In this document: in pieces, positions 32,704 through 45,654 of the stretch
Layout: the number at the start of each line of letters is the position of its first letter
Numbering within the stretch: position 1 is the first letter of the stretch
NCBI GenBank assembly: GCA_947652605.1
Contig: OX393577.1
Location: 49,451,494-49,515,493, forward strand
Reading direction: 5' to 3'
DNA length: 64,000 nucleotides
Source: Elmis aenea
Taxonomy: Eukaryota > Arthropoda > Insecta > Coleoptera > Elmidae
Position numbers and translations under genes: made by a program
The notes under the pieces: generated by a model
Told to the model about the DNA's origin: nothing
The model's input: only the letters and a program-made list of their open reading frames with translations
Databases searched by the model: none

Positions 32704-34226
32704 CACAGTTACTAAGAATTTGTGGATTTCTAGCAAATAATGCTTTACAGATTTTTAACCCCTGCAATCTTCATCATATAAAGATTTTTTAAACTTTTTG
32801 TTTTTTGTAAAAAAGTTTTTCGTTATGTTAATAAGTGTCTCGATAAGCATATTTGTTAAAATGGTTGTAAACCTGATAGCTAAAATTTAAGTTTGAGAAT
32901 GCATATCATAAGAATAATCTGAATACATCACTTTTCATGTCTTGGAGAATGTCGTTTTGATTAAATAAATAGAAAATCATTTCTAGATAACGTGAAACTA
33001 TCCATTTTCAAGGTAAAACAAACCATTCCATATGCAACCAGCATATGCAGATAAACAAATACTCCTACAATACATGAATCTGATACGTCAGTCATAATCA
33101 ACGAATAAAAGTTGAATTAGGATCAATACATAGCACAAATAACAAATGCGATAGCTTCAATTTTAGAATAAAAAGCGAACAACATTAAACTGAAACAATT
33201 AAATGTGTATTGCATGTGGAAAAAAACAGGTGAAGCGTTTTAAAGGTTTCCAGTTCGTTTAGTTTAATTTTTATCTGACGCCTCTGTAAAACGCTATTCA
33301 TTTGTTCTTAAGTACTGTGCTAGGAGATTAGCAGCTTTTATTCCAAAAGTAGTAGTTTAACTAGTAGGCAATTATCCAAGTGTAGTAACGATTATGGAAT
33401 AAGTATCAGAACACACCTACGATATCCAGTAAACGACAACTTGTCAACTAACACGTGTGAGTTGTTATCAAACAAAGCGACCTACAACCTCTTTCCACAC
33501 ATTTTATGTTTTACGGTAGTTGAGGTACTTCTATCTGCGTTATAACGCATAAACTTATTAATCTTTGAAAGCACTTAGCTGGTGTTATATGTACGCGAAC
33601 AGAGTTTATTACACGAGATAATAAGCTTACCCCGGTTGAGCAAAATAAATAAGTTTTAGAGCCATTACCAGCCATCTACAAGTGTAAAAATTGAATTTGA
33701 TTACTTTAAATTACCTGTAGACAACATGACGGATGGACAGCTAAGGTAAACGCACTGTCGGGGGTAATTACTTCATCAAAGCGCTTAGAAAAAAAAAACT
33801 ATCGCATCTCTACTCGATTTTATAAAAATTTATAACTAAGCATGATAGAAAATTTGCATGATAGTTTTAGTCTTTTTAAAATTTTTGCATGAAATGCGTG
33901 TGAGAATAAATACATTTTAAGACTAAATAAGTTTATGGTTTTCGACAAAAACTTTGCTTCGGCCTCAAACGTTCATAAATACATGTGGAATAAAATTAGA
34001 ACTAATGTGGCGTGTAATTAGATGTGTGAGTGAGTGTGTGCTTGTTGAACACTTGGTGTCAACTTCTGACTCCTTAGATTTTTTTTGCAGTACATTTTAT
34101 CCCAGCAAATGCTGAAAAACCAGCTTCGCAAAGAAAGGAATTATGATTAGATTAGAGAAATACGAATAAACAAACACACACAAAATACTTGATTTTGTAC
34201 ACGAGAGTGGGGTCTGTCAGATAAGG
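32704..34226. other. AT-rich DNA with one short foldback-family fragment
   Basis: TCGGGGGTAATTAC at 33758-33771 repeats the terminal 14 bases of the 9.6-10.8 kb foldback and is followed by an A-rich run as there. Nothing else is recognised. Confidence 0.5.
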
Positions 34227-35040
34227 CAGTGGTTCTCAATTCGTGGTCCGCGAAAGCTCTGTGAAGCTGCTTCAAGTGTTCCGCGGAAAAATCAAATACA
34301 CAATAAAAACTTGTTACAAAAGAAAAATCAATACAATGTACTATAATTTTTGTATGGGATTGTAATCAGCAAACGCGAATGACAATTTATTTATGAACAG
34401 AAGATGTTAAATCAATTTTTATGCTGCAAAGAACTTTTGGGGCGTACAACTGGCCAGGATTTATTTGAAGCAATAATGTTGTATTTGAATACGTTCATCA
34501 CGGGATCAATGTGACGGTATTTGTACCTACGGAGCAGCATCTATGATGGGATCAGTCTAAGGATTTGTGACTTTAGCGAGAATAACCAATACTTTTCACA
34601 AGGACAATGCCTAAGAAACTAAACGAAGTATTGGATCAAGTAGTTTCCATGATTAATTTTATTAAAATGAGTTCGATGAAAAGCCGAATTTTCAAACAAC
34701 TTTGTTCATCTATGGACGCAGACTACGAATGTTTACTTATTCATATAAAAGTGAGGTGGTTGTCGCGTGGAAAGGTTAAAATCGAGTGTTACAATTAAGA
34801 AATGAATTACTGTTTTTTTTTCGAAACAGAAAAACACGAAAATATCTGAAAGATGATAATTGTTGCGATAATTTGGCGTATTTGGCTGATATTTTTGCTT
34901 ACTTGAATACTGTCAATATAAGTATGCAAGGAAACTACGAAAACAGCCTTACATCGACTGACAAATTATGCGCAATGAAAAAAAAAGTTTACTATGGAAG
35001 AGACACGTAAGTGAAAGAAACACAGAAATGTTCCCTTCTG
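34227..35040 (+). mobile_element. ZBED5-like hAT element, truncated
   Basis: The left terminus CAGTGGTTCTCAATTCGTGG followed by TCCGCG is a hAT end of the type found with ZBED5-like transposases, and a matching transposase fragment lies 380 bp inside. No right terminus is visible before 35460, so the right boundary is only where the protein similarity fades. The same terminus occurs alone at 18730-18755. Confidence 0.75.
34607..35010 (+). pseudogene. hAT transposase fragment, ZBED5/FAM200-like
   Basis: Two overlapping frames make one protein: KKLNEVLDQVVSMINFIKM, SRIFKQLCSSMDADYECLL, HIKVRWLSRGKV (34607-34780), then after a frameshift near 34785 VLQLRNELLFFF and NLAYLADIFAYLNTVNISMQ (to about 34990). 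This order is that of the ZBED5/FAM200-type hAT transposase core, in which the VRWLSRG motif is highly conserved. The BED finger and the hATC end are not present. The protein stops at an in-frame TAA at 35008-35010. Confidence 0.85.
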
Positions 35041-38003
35041 TGCAGAATACAAACGAGGAAATCATTTTTTTAAAATCGAACATTTAACAATAGAAAAAAA
35101 TTTTGAAAAATATTTTCCATTGTAAAACACTGAACAATTCGATTGAATAAGAAATCTGTTTGTTTCTTTTAACTTCTCAAGTTTTACTCTGAATGAAATT
35201 GCAGTAAGCTCTGAATTTTTATATGAAATTTAAATTAAAAATAATATTAATTAAGATTTGTTATAAGCATTCTTTGGCCCAGTTTTGTACGATGGTAATT
35301 CATATTAAAGGTTAAGAATTGAACTGACTTGAATTTAAGTAATTTGACTAGGTAATGAAAACGTGACTTAAGTGTAATTTTAAAATTTGGATAAATCGTA
35401 ATGGGTAAAAGGGTTATAGAGCGACAAAAGGGTGACTTGTTTTTTGGCAAAATTGGTTAAAGTAATATAAAGGACAGTTGACCGTTTAACTAAATTAAAA
35501 ATATTATTAACTATTTGAGTAGTGTCGACAGTTTGTCAAATTTCTTTACTGGCATTATTACTTAATTTCTTAATTCGCTTTACCCATTTAACTTGGACTG
35601 ATCACTATCTTTCACGTAATTAAAAACTCCTGAAAATTTCCTGTCTTTAAAACGAACGTGGAAGAGCAGGAATATCCCGAGATAAGGCTTATTAACACCT
35701 ATGGTCACGTGAGGCTAGCCAATCTCACCCGAGGGTGTGTCGTTCACGTTAATTGGCATACTTAACTAGTCTATATCTGATGCGATTGCAGTCGGCCTGC
35801 GGAATGTTCACGCACTTGCGGCTCAAATATGCAGAGTGCAGTTCAAGAGCAGTTGTAGCAGTGCGCTATATATATGTGGATTATCCATAGCTTACTTTAC
35901 ATGCGCGCAAATAAACTTACTTTACGGTTTAAATCGAACGACTGCTTTTCTGATGACATTTTAAGCTATTATTGGCTAACGTGTATTTTTAACACCAAAT
36001 GCACTACTTTATGCAGCTTCGACTTGTAATATACTTAAAAAATTACAAATAAAGTACAATTCAATAAAAAAATTTTATAATACTCGTAGCAGGTGTTGGT
36101 AATACAAGTTATTTCATGTTTTTAAAAACTGTAACTGCTTTTTCCACCATAACAATTTAAAAGGGGTTTAAAAACTATTAAAAACCGTTCAAGCTTCTGC
36201 CAAAGTGCAGAAGAATTATTATTAATTATATAGTATTTTCCTACATAATGAAATTTTAACAACTCGCTATAGGTTGGGTGTCGGATGATTTACATAAACC
36301 GCAAAACATAGAAGCATTAAGGAACAAGGAAGATTAAAATAAGCCCGAGGATAATATAATACTTTTCTAGCTTTAAAGCAACCAAAATGTTTAAAAAAAA
36401 CACCATAAATTCACGTATGATTTGTTTAACGAGTCTCCAAACTCGAGACTTCCTTTTAAACGTAGAGAATTAACCTAATTTGAGCAGATTGCACAACCAA
36501 TACACAAGCATCGGTCGCCCAATGAATCGCTATAAATAATAAACTTCTATTGTCGACTTGTTTTAACAATACCGAAATTTTATTTTTTATATATTTGCGG
36601 TAAACGAAGTTGTACCTTCGGTTTAGGATTTTCTCAAAACATTTGGTCGTATAAATGAGCAAATTTTAATTTTATTTATTGAGACTGAAATGACATTCTG
36701 ATAAGACGAAATAATCTTGATTTAGAACATTGAATTTTTGTATGAAATTAATTTGAACAATCGACCCTTAGTAAGCAATAAATAAAAGGGAACAAAACAT
36801 TCCATCCAAGGGCAGTAACTGGGTAAAAAGAGTCGGAGGAAGCGACGAATGCTTTATTCAAACTTTCTTTGTAGATTTGAATGTATAAAATTGCCTTAAC
36901 TATTGTGTTCAATTTGCGCTTGTAAATGAAGATATTTAAAAAGGAACATAACAATTTAAATTATCGGCAGTGAAATAATGGTGCAGCAGTTGGTGCGAAT
37001 TAAAGAAACGCCTATTTATATAAGTAATTATCGTTGAAGGATCCAAGAGCCTGTAAGCTCCGTGGATGAGTGGGCGACCAGGCTTACCACCTGCCGATAA
37101 AAGATTGCACTCTTAGTAAAATTCTCTGTCTGATAGTATCTTACACCGACCGTCCATTTCACACACTATGAGCGCTGTTTGTCTTGCCAAGCCCCAGCTA
37201 CTCTTGTTTAAGATATCACTTGAATGCTACATAATTCATTCCTCTTTGTAACATTTTGACAATAGGAACTATGAATACTGATCATATAACGTTATCAATT
37301 CTAGATTATCACGTCGGTGAAAAATTACTAGAATTAATCCGATATATATCATCTTTTATGAATATATTTATGTTGCCAATCCTCTGAACAGATATTTTAA
37401 GAGATATCTAGAGCAGGAATTAGATTGTAATGAATAAATTTACTGAAGAATCAATTTAATAACTTAACCATTCACTTCTTTAAATTCATTATTAAACAGG
37501 TGAAAAATACAGCTTAAACATGAAAATGAGACGTTTATTTGATATTTCAAACGACTTTTGAAAAACCTTTTAAATAAAGCCTACTAATAAATGAAAATAG
37601 TTGATTAACACATCTCAAAAACTAAGGCTTGAGCTATTTTAACAATGCCTTGCGATTAAGACTTTTGCTTAATCTATGAATACCAATGATCAAATATCTA
37701 AAGTTAATAATAGGAAAATTATGGTTGCAATTGAAAACAGAATTTTTAAATTTTTTTAGTATATATCGGTAAATGGATTTAATGCGAAAATGTTTGGTTA
37801 AGATTCTTTTAAGTATCTAAAAACTTATTTAACCATTCAGCATTTCCAAAAGTTTCTGAGTTCGTCATGTTCTTCGTGTTAAAAAACACACCCTATATAT
37901 TTGCAATATTTGATTAAATCTTATTTAAGAGTATTTTTCTGCGACCGTCCAGAAAACGAGTTGTTTCCGATCAGTTTGTTTAGGCTGGAAAATACATCTC
38001 TCT
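35041..38003. other. AT-rich DNA with two GC-richer patches
   Basis: Patches at about 35650-35900 (with GCGCTATATATATG, a TATA-like run) and 37020-37220 are less AT-rich but carry no open frame with splice sites that I trust. ACACCCTATATAT at 37888-37900 resembles an ACAGGGTG-family terminus. Otherwise nothing. Confidence 0.4.
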
Positions 38004-38255
38004 ACCGAGCTCGGTGGCTGGTTGGTATGCAACCTAGCGAGTAAAGTCGGGAGGCGTGGGTTCGAATCCCGCGGCCGTCTGTCATCGTAGGTGTTTCAGG
38101 TGGTTTCCCCTACCTACAATAGGCAAATGCTGTGACAGTACTTCCACCTACCCTTACCTTACCAACCCTTTCCTTGTTCCCCGCCCCCTCCTCCCGCACG
38201 CTAGTGACCTCAGATGTCGAAGCGTCCCTAAATTCTCAATTACAAAAAAAAAAAA
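38004..38255 (+). mobile_element. tRNA-derived SINE
   Basis: The head has a box-A-like GAGCTCGGTGGCTGGTTGG and a perfect box B, GGGTTCGAATCCCGC, at 38058-38072, spaced as in a Pol III tRNA promoter. The body continues with GTTTCAGGTGGTTTCCCCT and a pyrimidine-rich part, then ends in a run of 12 A at 38244-38255. It is not a tRNA gene: there is no closing acceptor stem. The open frame over 38056-38322 is a shadow. Confidence 0.85.
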
Positions 38256-38640
38256 CGTCTCTACTGGTCTAGGTCAGAAAGTAACTGATCCCAATGGTAA
38301 TGAGTTGCCTTTACCGGCCTAGGCCGGAAAGTAGCTGGTTGCCATGGTGATGAGTTGATTTGTTGATTTGCGCTGTCAAACAAGCGTCATTATACCACCA
38401 AGCAAGTTTTCACCTGAGGTTTGTTAAGTTATTGTTTAATTATGGATGGTGACGATAGTAATTTTGGTGTCAGTGGCGGACGCAAACAAATATTTTACGT
38501 AAATACCCGTAAAGTGTCTTTACTGGACTGGTAAGTTTCCAGGACTCGCCTACGGCTCGTCCCAGAACTGTGTACTCGTTCAGTAATGTACCACTTTCCG
38601 GTCTTGTTACGTAAATAACTATTATGGCCGATGTTTTGCG
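38256..38640. repeat. Unclassified repeat with tandem 50-bp units and short ORF
   Basis: Two related units of about 50 bp (38260-38307 and 38309-38358) contain GGCCTAGGCCGGAAAGTA and ATGGT.ATGAGTTG. The second holds the 14-bp palindrome CCGGCCTAGGCCGG. Then a clean 30-codon ORF at 38442-38534 begins MDGDDSNFGVSGGRKQIF. It ends at a TAA that overlaps a donor-like GGTAAGT. GACTCGCCTACGGCTCGTCC at 38553-38572 and an inverted ACTTTCCGG near 38590 follow. It looks like the 5' end of a transposon whose first codons survive. I cannot name the family. Confidence 0.4.
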
Positions 38641-41299
38641 ATGCTTACGTTAAGTAGGTATAATAGTAGAATTCACTGTGTAAAATATATAAAAGGATCG
38701 ATAGTAATATTTCTTGCCTTTTTCGAACTTATTTCACAAATAAAACGAACCAATTAACTTCGATAAAACAATATACGTGCTGTCTTTAAAAATTAAACTT
38801 TAATTTAAATGCATGCCATCAAAGATAAGATTTAATTGGGCGCTGGACTTTTAGGACTAGTTGAAAATCTCACGAGGTGGTTCAAAAATTAAAATTAAGC
38901 CTGTCATTGACACATTTATCAAGACAAAAATCCATCACTGATTGTGAAGGCACATAATTGACTCGAACAGGTGTTCAGAAATACACTCTTGATTATTTAA
39001 AAAAAGTTGTTACTATAAAAACTATATTAGGAAATTCATGTTCGGCGGGAATTCTTCTAAAACACCAAAAAAACAGTAAAAGGATCGTCTAATTATCACT
39101 TAGAGGTATCGTATATTTAAATATTACCGTTTGGCTGCGATACTCAATCAATTAAGGTTTCTTGTTGCACAAAACTCATTTAGTTGTTACAGTTTTTGTT
39201 ATAATATTCATAGATATAAACAGGTCATCCCAGTTTTTGTTTTTATATGCCGATACATACCTACTTAATTAAATCTGCGTTCGTTTGTTTTATTCATTGC
39301 AGATAGGATTTTACGCAAAATAATACTTCTTTTATAAAGTTCTTGTGATCTTCTACTGTCCGGTTTAATTGTCTGTTTACGACATTTGAAATGTTGGTGT
39401 CTCGATAAAATATTCAGTCGTCTGTTGTTTTATCTTATCGCTTTACGCTAACTAGTGGACATTTTAGGAAAGGTATTTTGTTGGATAAAACTAAAGTACT
39501 GAAAGGGCCTAGCCCTTTGGTGTTTACATTTTATCTACCTTGCTTTGTTTGCCGTCATTCGGAGATAAAAATTTTAAATAATGTTCAGCTATAAAAACAG
39601 AACTTAGTAATGAACTAAATGCGGCATCAAACTGGTATCTTTCAACCTTTTTTCAGTTTCCAAAATCATTCAGCTTGTTATTTAAAAACGTGTGAGAAAA
39701 TAAATTAAGAGATTACTAGAGTTAACTAGTTTGTTATTTTTAAAGCTAAATAAAAGAGATTCAATGCTGTATTTGTATTATCAAAGGAGAACGATTTTCC
39801 CAAAATGTTGGATTTAAAAAAAATCTAATTACATCTTTTAGTATAATTTTTGTTTTCTATTTCGCAGAGATAGGTAGTACATAGCCAGAAAAGATGTCCG
39901 TTTTGCCTTATTTGTCAAAGCCCACTGCGTTTACAAATATTTAAAATGTGGCAATTATGAGTTTAAAATAAATTGGGAATAAAACGTCTAATTATGAACT
40001 TGGAACTTAAAAATTGTTGGTACACACTTTCTGTTTCATCGATCTTGTAAATGCAAGTATTATTTATGTCCTGAATAATGCGCAGAACTACACTGTCGAG
40101 TTTTGGAGTTGAAATAAATATAATTTTTTAGTTATAAGATTCTAATACTCATTGAATCTAGATCTAAATGGTAGATCGACAATGGTTAGTTAGAAAATTG
40201 GTTGAATGATAATTATTTTCGACTAAATTTACAGTTTTATACGAAAAAATGTGGAGAGTGAAGTGCTAAAAAATAAACAAATTATCTCTGATAAACAAAC
40301 TCGTGTGATGTCATAATTTGTTTAAATATATTTACCATTAAGATACTTTGGTGTTGAAGGTTTCAGCATTCTTGGGGTCTAGATAGAGCATTCTAATTGC
40401 CGAAAAACTACGAAAACGTGTTTTTCGGGGCATCTGTTTCCTTATAATTAGGAATAAAAATATCAAGTTTTATTTCAGTGTTAAAATTTGATGTTAAAAT
40501 CCCAACAATTCTCACATTTTTTTCTCGAAGTCTCTAGATAGCTATAAAAGTAAAGAATGTCCAGGTTCAGGTATATTTTTTAAGAGAAACGTTAGGTTGG
40601 CATCCAAAATAAGCTCGAATTTTTTCTAGTTTCGGATTAGAATAAAATATAAATAAATTTAAATAAACTTTTATAAGGCAGATCGAATATCAGTGGGCAG
40701 GCTGTGAGTTACGATGATAAACGACTTTATTATTTCCTCTCAAGAAACCGGCTTTAGTAACTTCATCATCATTTAAACTTTGTTGGTGCCGGGGTTTTGT
40801 TTTATTTGGGTCGGGCCAACACGAACTTTAAAAATTAAAATTCTTGCGATGAAAAATGTGAAATATCACTCATGTAATGGAACGCCGAGTACACCTGTGC
40901 GAAAATATCTTGGGCATATACAATTAAGGTCTGTGTAAAAAACGCTCGTGTTGCCGGACATAAATTTAATTAACGGATTAAGTTACCTGTACTGTACTTA
41001 TTCAGGCTCCGTGTGAAATTATAAATTAAAAAACAATCCAAAACACCATTTTTACAAACAGCTGCCAATTTTAAAACTAAGAACAACTGATTACATACCA
41101 CGGTTACTTAAATGTTAAAACAAAATAATTACAATTATCGGCTCGTCTTTGTGATTTATTATTATATTATTGTATACCTACAATATTTTCACCAAGCAAA
41201 ACTAGAATTACATTACCTGATTCTAATTAAATTAATTTTTTTTATATATATTTAAATCTGCACATATCATATTTCTTAATCACCACTATATAATAACGT
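38641..41299. other. AT-rich DNA, nothing recognised
   Basis: No repeat ends, arrays or coding similarity seen in 2.6 kb. This is one of the longest element-free stretches in the window. Confidence 0.5.
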
Positions 41300-42795
41300 G
41301 CGGTTGCACAAACGCTGATCAAATTACTGTTTATCTAAACGTCGATTAAATAATCAACTTTGTGTCCGGTTGCAGAAACTAATAACTAATTTGTGATCAA
41401 TCTTATTTGTTTATTTTCGCTATTTACTTGTCGAGTTATAATTTTTATTCGTTTTTGACGAATAATAATTGTTTTAGCAGCTCAGGACTCGCGTAAGTCA
41501 CATTTTTATTATGTGACCAGTTAGTATCGTTAGGTTATTTTTGAAATTTTATTAAAATATGACGTAAATAGTGCACTGGAAAAACAAGAAAAGATTTTGG
41601 AAGTCCGTATGTTTAAAATTCGCCAATTATTATTACCTATTTCACAAAATTTTAGCAGCTCGATACTTTAGTAATCATTAAGGTAGGAATTTTAATTTTA
41701 ACCCTATGTTGTGTTATTAAGCGGTTAATCTGTTTTTGAATCCCGGTATAATAATTTTTTAAATCTATATTTAAGTGTTAAATTTTATTTTAACTTTGTA
41801 ACCAGTAATCTTATATTTAATTTAACCATGAATACATTTATATTAAAAAGGATTCATGCACGTATTGATAAACAGTTTAGTAGGTACTTTTTTAATACTT
41901 ATTTCGATAACCTGATCGGTAGATATCAATGAAAATTTCCTTCACCTGTCAAATTTGCGTTTTCAACCAATCACTAATCTTAAATCTTCTATAGGCTACC
42001 AATAGGATCATTATTACACGGTAATCATTTTACAAATATAAATTTGGAGAGGGAATTAAATATTTTGGTCTTGATAATTTTTTAACGAATTTCAGCGACC
42101 AGTAGCGTTACTTTAATACCTTATAGATTAAACCACCCCTGACGCTCCACTTTGACAGTACTTGTAAAATTTGACATAACATACATTTAATTTGACAGTC
42201 AGGTTAGGTGAGAGAAATTTTCTGACAAAATATAACTCGTGCATTGCAAATAATCTATAATTTTTGACAACTCTTCACTTATGCAAGTTGAATCAGCAAA
42301 AATCACTCGTGCACTTATGTTTTTTTTTCAGCTCAACTTGCATTTGGGAACATTTACCAAAAATTATCGATAATTTTCAATGCACTTGTATCTAATAATT
42401 ATTACTACTGAAAATTCTAAAATATTCAACGCGTTGACTGAAAATTTATTTTTTTATCAAAACGTTTTTCTCGGTGTATTTCAAACAATTAACTACGAAC
42501 AGCATGATGATTTCGTTAGAAATGTAATTGTGCAATTTCAGTTTTCAAAAGCCATTAACAACTAGTGATTACAGTTTCATAAAAAAATCGTGACTGCAAC
42601 GATTAAATTAGAGATAATTACCGATTTTCGTTTGTACCGCCGAGAGCTTACTTGATCAGAGATCAGAAAATTGTCTGCTAATGGGTGATTAGCTAATTAC
42701 TGATCACACATCTGTCAAAAGTCTTTTGTTAGCTCGTTTCGGCCGCTAATCTTTAATCAAATATTTAATCGACCCTTCTTTAACCAGACGTAAGT
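41300..42795. repeat. Possible 1.5 kb inverted-repeat element
   Basis: GTCGATTAAATA at about 41342 recurs inverted at about 42762, with partly matching neighbours (CGGTTGCAGAAACTA / CGGCCGAAACGAGCTA). CGGTTGCACAAAC and CGGTTGCAGAAAC are direct repeats near the left end. The termini are not clear, so this is a tentative call. Confidence 0.3.
42239..42388. repeat. 150-bp hairpin repeat
   Basis: GTGCATTG and ATAATTTTTG, then ATGCAAGTTGA further in, are all mirrored in inverted order on the right, giving arms of about 60 bp around an A/T-rich loop. MITE-like; lies inside the tentative 41.3-42.8 kb element. Confidence 0.6.
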
Positions 42796-44238
42796 TTGGC
42801 ATACATCTGCCGTAACATGCTACTGTTAATTTAATTAAACTGCTTTTAATTTGGCCTTACTTGCTGTCTGTCAGTCTGTTTATCGCTCCATCGAAGTTAG
42901 ATTATATTACTCCGCAAATCCATTTAAATTTACTTGCTTCATAAGCATTGTGGAAAGGATGCATTTTTATCTATTATATTACGATGATGACACAAGCGTT
43001 ACTTGATCTAGTAACTGGATGCTGAAAATAGCATTAAAAGGTGATATTTTTAATTGGAAATTGTCTTTGAGTGTTAAGTAGGTACATGAAAAAAACAAAA
43101 TATTGTTGTGAACTGTGACTCATAGGTATTTAAAAAGAAAATGAAAATATAGTTTAGCAAAGCTACTACTATCTTAAAAATGCCCAAAAATATGTTTTAG
43201 GGCCTATGAACTTACCTACAATTAATTACAAATTCACTGCGACTTTTCTTCTTTTAAAAACTTCTAGTTAGTAAACCTTAAAATGTTAGTCTTTTTATAA
43301 AAATGTAAATGGATTGAAAACACTGTTAATGTACCTATAATTTGTTTTTGCAATCAAGATATAAAGGTTTTTTTACCCACAACAAATAAAAATTAATGAT
43401 ATTTGCGTTTTTGCAATGTAAATTGTGTTTTTATAAACATTTCTTTTGCAGATTTTCGACTTTTATACAAATCGTGTTAACAGCGAGTGTGACTAGAGTT
43501 ATAATTAATAAACGAATTTGATTTAATACAATTATAAACTGCAATAATGTACCATAAAAAAAGTTACTTTCGTAACAGAATACCCAACGGATACTCCCGG
43601 CAAACAATTTAATGAGAAGTAAAAAAAACTTAGCCTTTAGCACGTTATTGTTAAAAGCTTCTTGTAAAGAAAACAGCAGCAATCATTTAAACATACGTGA
43701 AGAAATTCGGTATTTCTAAAAATTGCACACTACGGTCTTAAAAAAACTTGTACACTTTATACGTTCTCTTTAACAGAAACACGTTTAAAGACGAAATAAA
43801 TCTGGCATAAAAAGACTTTTAAAAGATACTGAGTTTATTAGCAAACTTACGAATTTCAGGCTGTCGTCAACATGGAAACGTCTGGCTGTAAATGTCACAC
43901 AAAATCTCGCAGAAATTCACTCTTCATTGTCGCACATACGCGGGTTTGTGTTTTTATCGAGCATTGAAATCACTCGTTCGAATCACTATATTTTGATATG
44001 CGAATATGATAATTCGGCACAAATTTGTGAATGATTGTATTTGACAACAACCCAACTATGAGTTTAGTTGTTGTATTGTTTGTTTGTTTTTAGACTAGAT
44101 TGGGGATGGTAGGAAGCACCTTTTTATTATCACATAGATTTAGTTTTAAGGGTTGCTTTATGAAATAGTCCGTGAGTGATTTTGTTGCTTAATTTTAAAG
44201 CGATTTGTTTTTAGCTTTTTTTCCTGCATTTGCATTTT
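42796..44238. other. AT-rich DNA, nothing recognised
   Basis: A minus-strand open frame (43431-43682) has no recognisable content. A donor-like GTAAGT on the minus strand at about 43850 is unsupported. Confidence 0.45.
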
Positions 44239-44830
44239 TTAAACGAATGCGGTTATTTTGATTCTTTGTATGAGCGAGTTATCATTTTGAGCCGGTCGTG
44301 ACCTTGTCGCTTCTTTGTTTATATGTCGCGCGTGCTTTATGACACACTCGTGTGAAACTTTGTGGTTAATAATGCGTCCGTGGCGAGCTTTCGCATTGCA
44401 CTTTAACGCACAGACCACATTCGTCAGTGTCTCCCAAGATAACACCTCAAGCGCAGGCCGTAATCACAAGTTCAACAATACCACTTAACCAAGAACTTCT
44501 TGCGATAACCTCAAGAAAACCATCACCAAAGGCAGAAGAGAGACATAAACAAGACAAGAGTTACAAATCGCGTCGAGTAAGATGTTTGAAAGCACGAGTG
44601 AAACTGAACTTTGTCTGGAAAGAGTCGAGGTCTCGGGGGGAGAGCCGACCACCCAAGCCGCTAGACCAATCTCAGCTCAGAATGTCTTATTCCCGGGCCG
44701 ACATTATAATAAAACACAATCACGACGAAATAAGACCGCGAGGATGATTGAGTTGTGGATTGCGGACCGCTGGGGGCGGTCAGAGTTAGCCGTGAGTGCG
44801 GATGCGAACGCCGGATGACAGCCCTAATCA
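44239..44830 (-). promoter_or_regulatory. GC-rich island, candidate promoter or 5' exon
   Basis: About 600 bp is clearly GC-richer than its surroundings, with many CpG words (CGCGTCGAG, GACCGCGAGG). The minus strand contains the arthropod initiator word TCAGTT (44602-44607) and a TATAAA-like CATATAAAC further downstream. The plus strand has GTGAGT at about 44790. A 106-codon plus-strand open frame and a 68-codon minus-strand one look unlike any protein I know. If ci runs leftward, its promoter could be here, with a first intron of about 29 kb. This is inference; an old GC-rich transposon is the alternative. Confidence 0.3.
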
Positions 44831-45654
44831 TTGCTTGCAATTAAGGGCCCAGCTTGAACACTATTAACTTGACCATAATATTCACGATGACATGCAAATA
44901 CGTTTGTTGTCGAAGGATTTCTCGCCATTAATAACAACTATTTTCATATATAAACATTAATTTTACGCTTCCCACGAAAACTTTCAATAGATATTTATCT
45001 AATTTACCCAACAAAACAAATACAGAATGAACGGCGCAGTTGAAGCAATAAATTTGTACGATACGCGCTCTTACCCACTGTATATTACCTTGCATAGGTC
45101 GAGTTTTGACGACAAATTTTTCAAATGTTAAGATCGGCCTATACACGAGTAATAATTAGGTATATGTCTTTTGTCGTAGAAGGAAATTATTGATAATCGG
45201 TTGAGGAATGTATAGATACTAGAGGTAAAAATCGATACATTTACTCAAAATATATTATGAAAACCATTTTATTTCAACGTTGTTAAATAATTGAAGCGAA
45301 GGATTAAAAAAACCACATGTTAAGTTCGGGTAAACTCCTACATCTTTTTTAAAAATTTAAAAGCCGTCCTATACAGGAGGTCAACTGCTTTTACCTAAAC
45401 TTTTACAAAGAATTAGTCCGTAACGTGGAATTAGCAGAAATACCTTTACCCAGCACCACACTTGAAAATTTGTTAAGTATATTTAATGTAATAGATTGTC
45501 AAAAACACGCGTGGAACATTAAAACTTGTTAAAAATTGTATCAGTTTTAAATATTTTTTTTTGCAAAATTCGTTTCTATTTAAACAGCCGTCATTGGTTT
45601 TGTGTGACGTGTTGTATACATTAAGTATGTTACCTATCAGTAAAGTGTATAATT
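44831..45654. other. AT-rich DNA, nothing recognised
   Basis: No feature that I can support. Confidence 0.5.

Noticed and set aside
18730..34252. The two matching hAT ends at 18755 and 34227 as one 15.5 kb element
   Set aside because: The ends face away from each other: the left one reads leftward and the right one rightward, so they cannot bound one element.
38004..38078. A true tRNA gene
   Set aside because: Boxes A and B are good, but no acceptor stem closes and the sequence continues into a SINE body with an A tail.
38056..38322. 88-codon open frame
   Set aside because: It starts in the SINE head, runs through its A tail and into the next repeat.
44427..44747. 106-codon plus-strand open frame as a gene
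   Set aside because: A composition effect of a GC-rich island is enough to explain it, and I recognise no domain. The island itself is reported as a candidate regulatory region.
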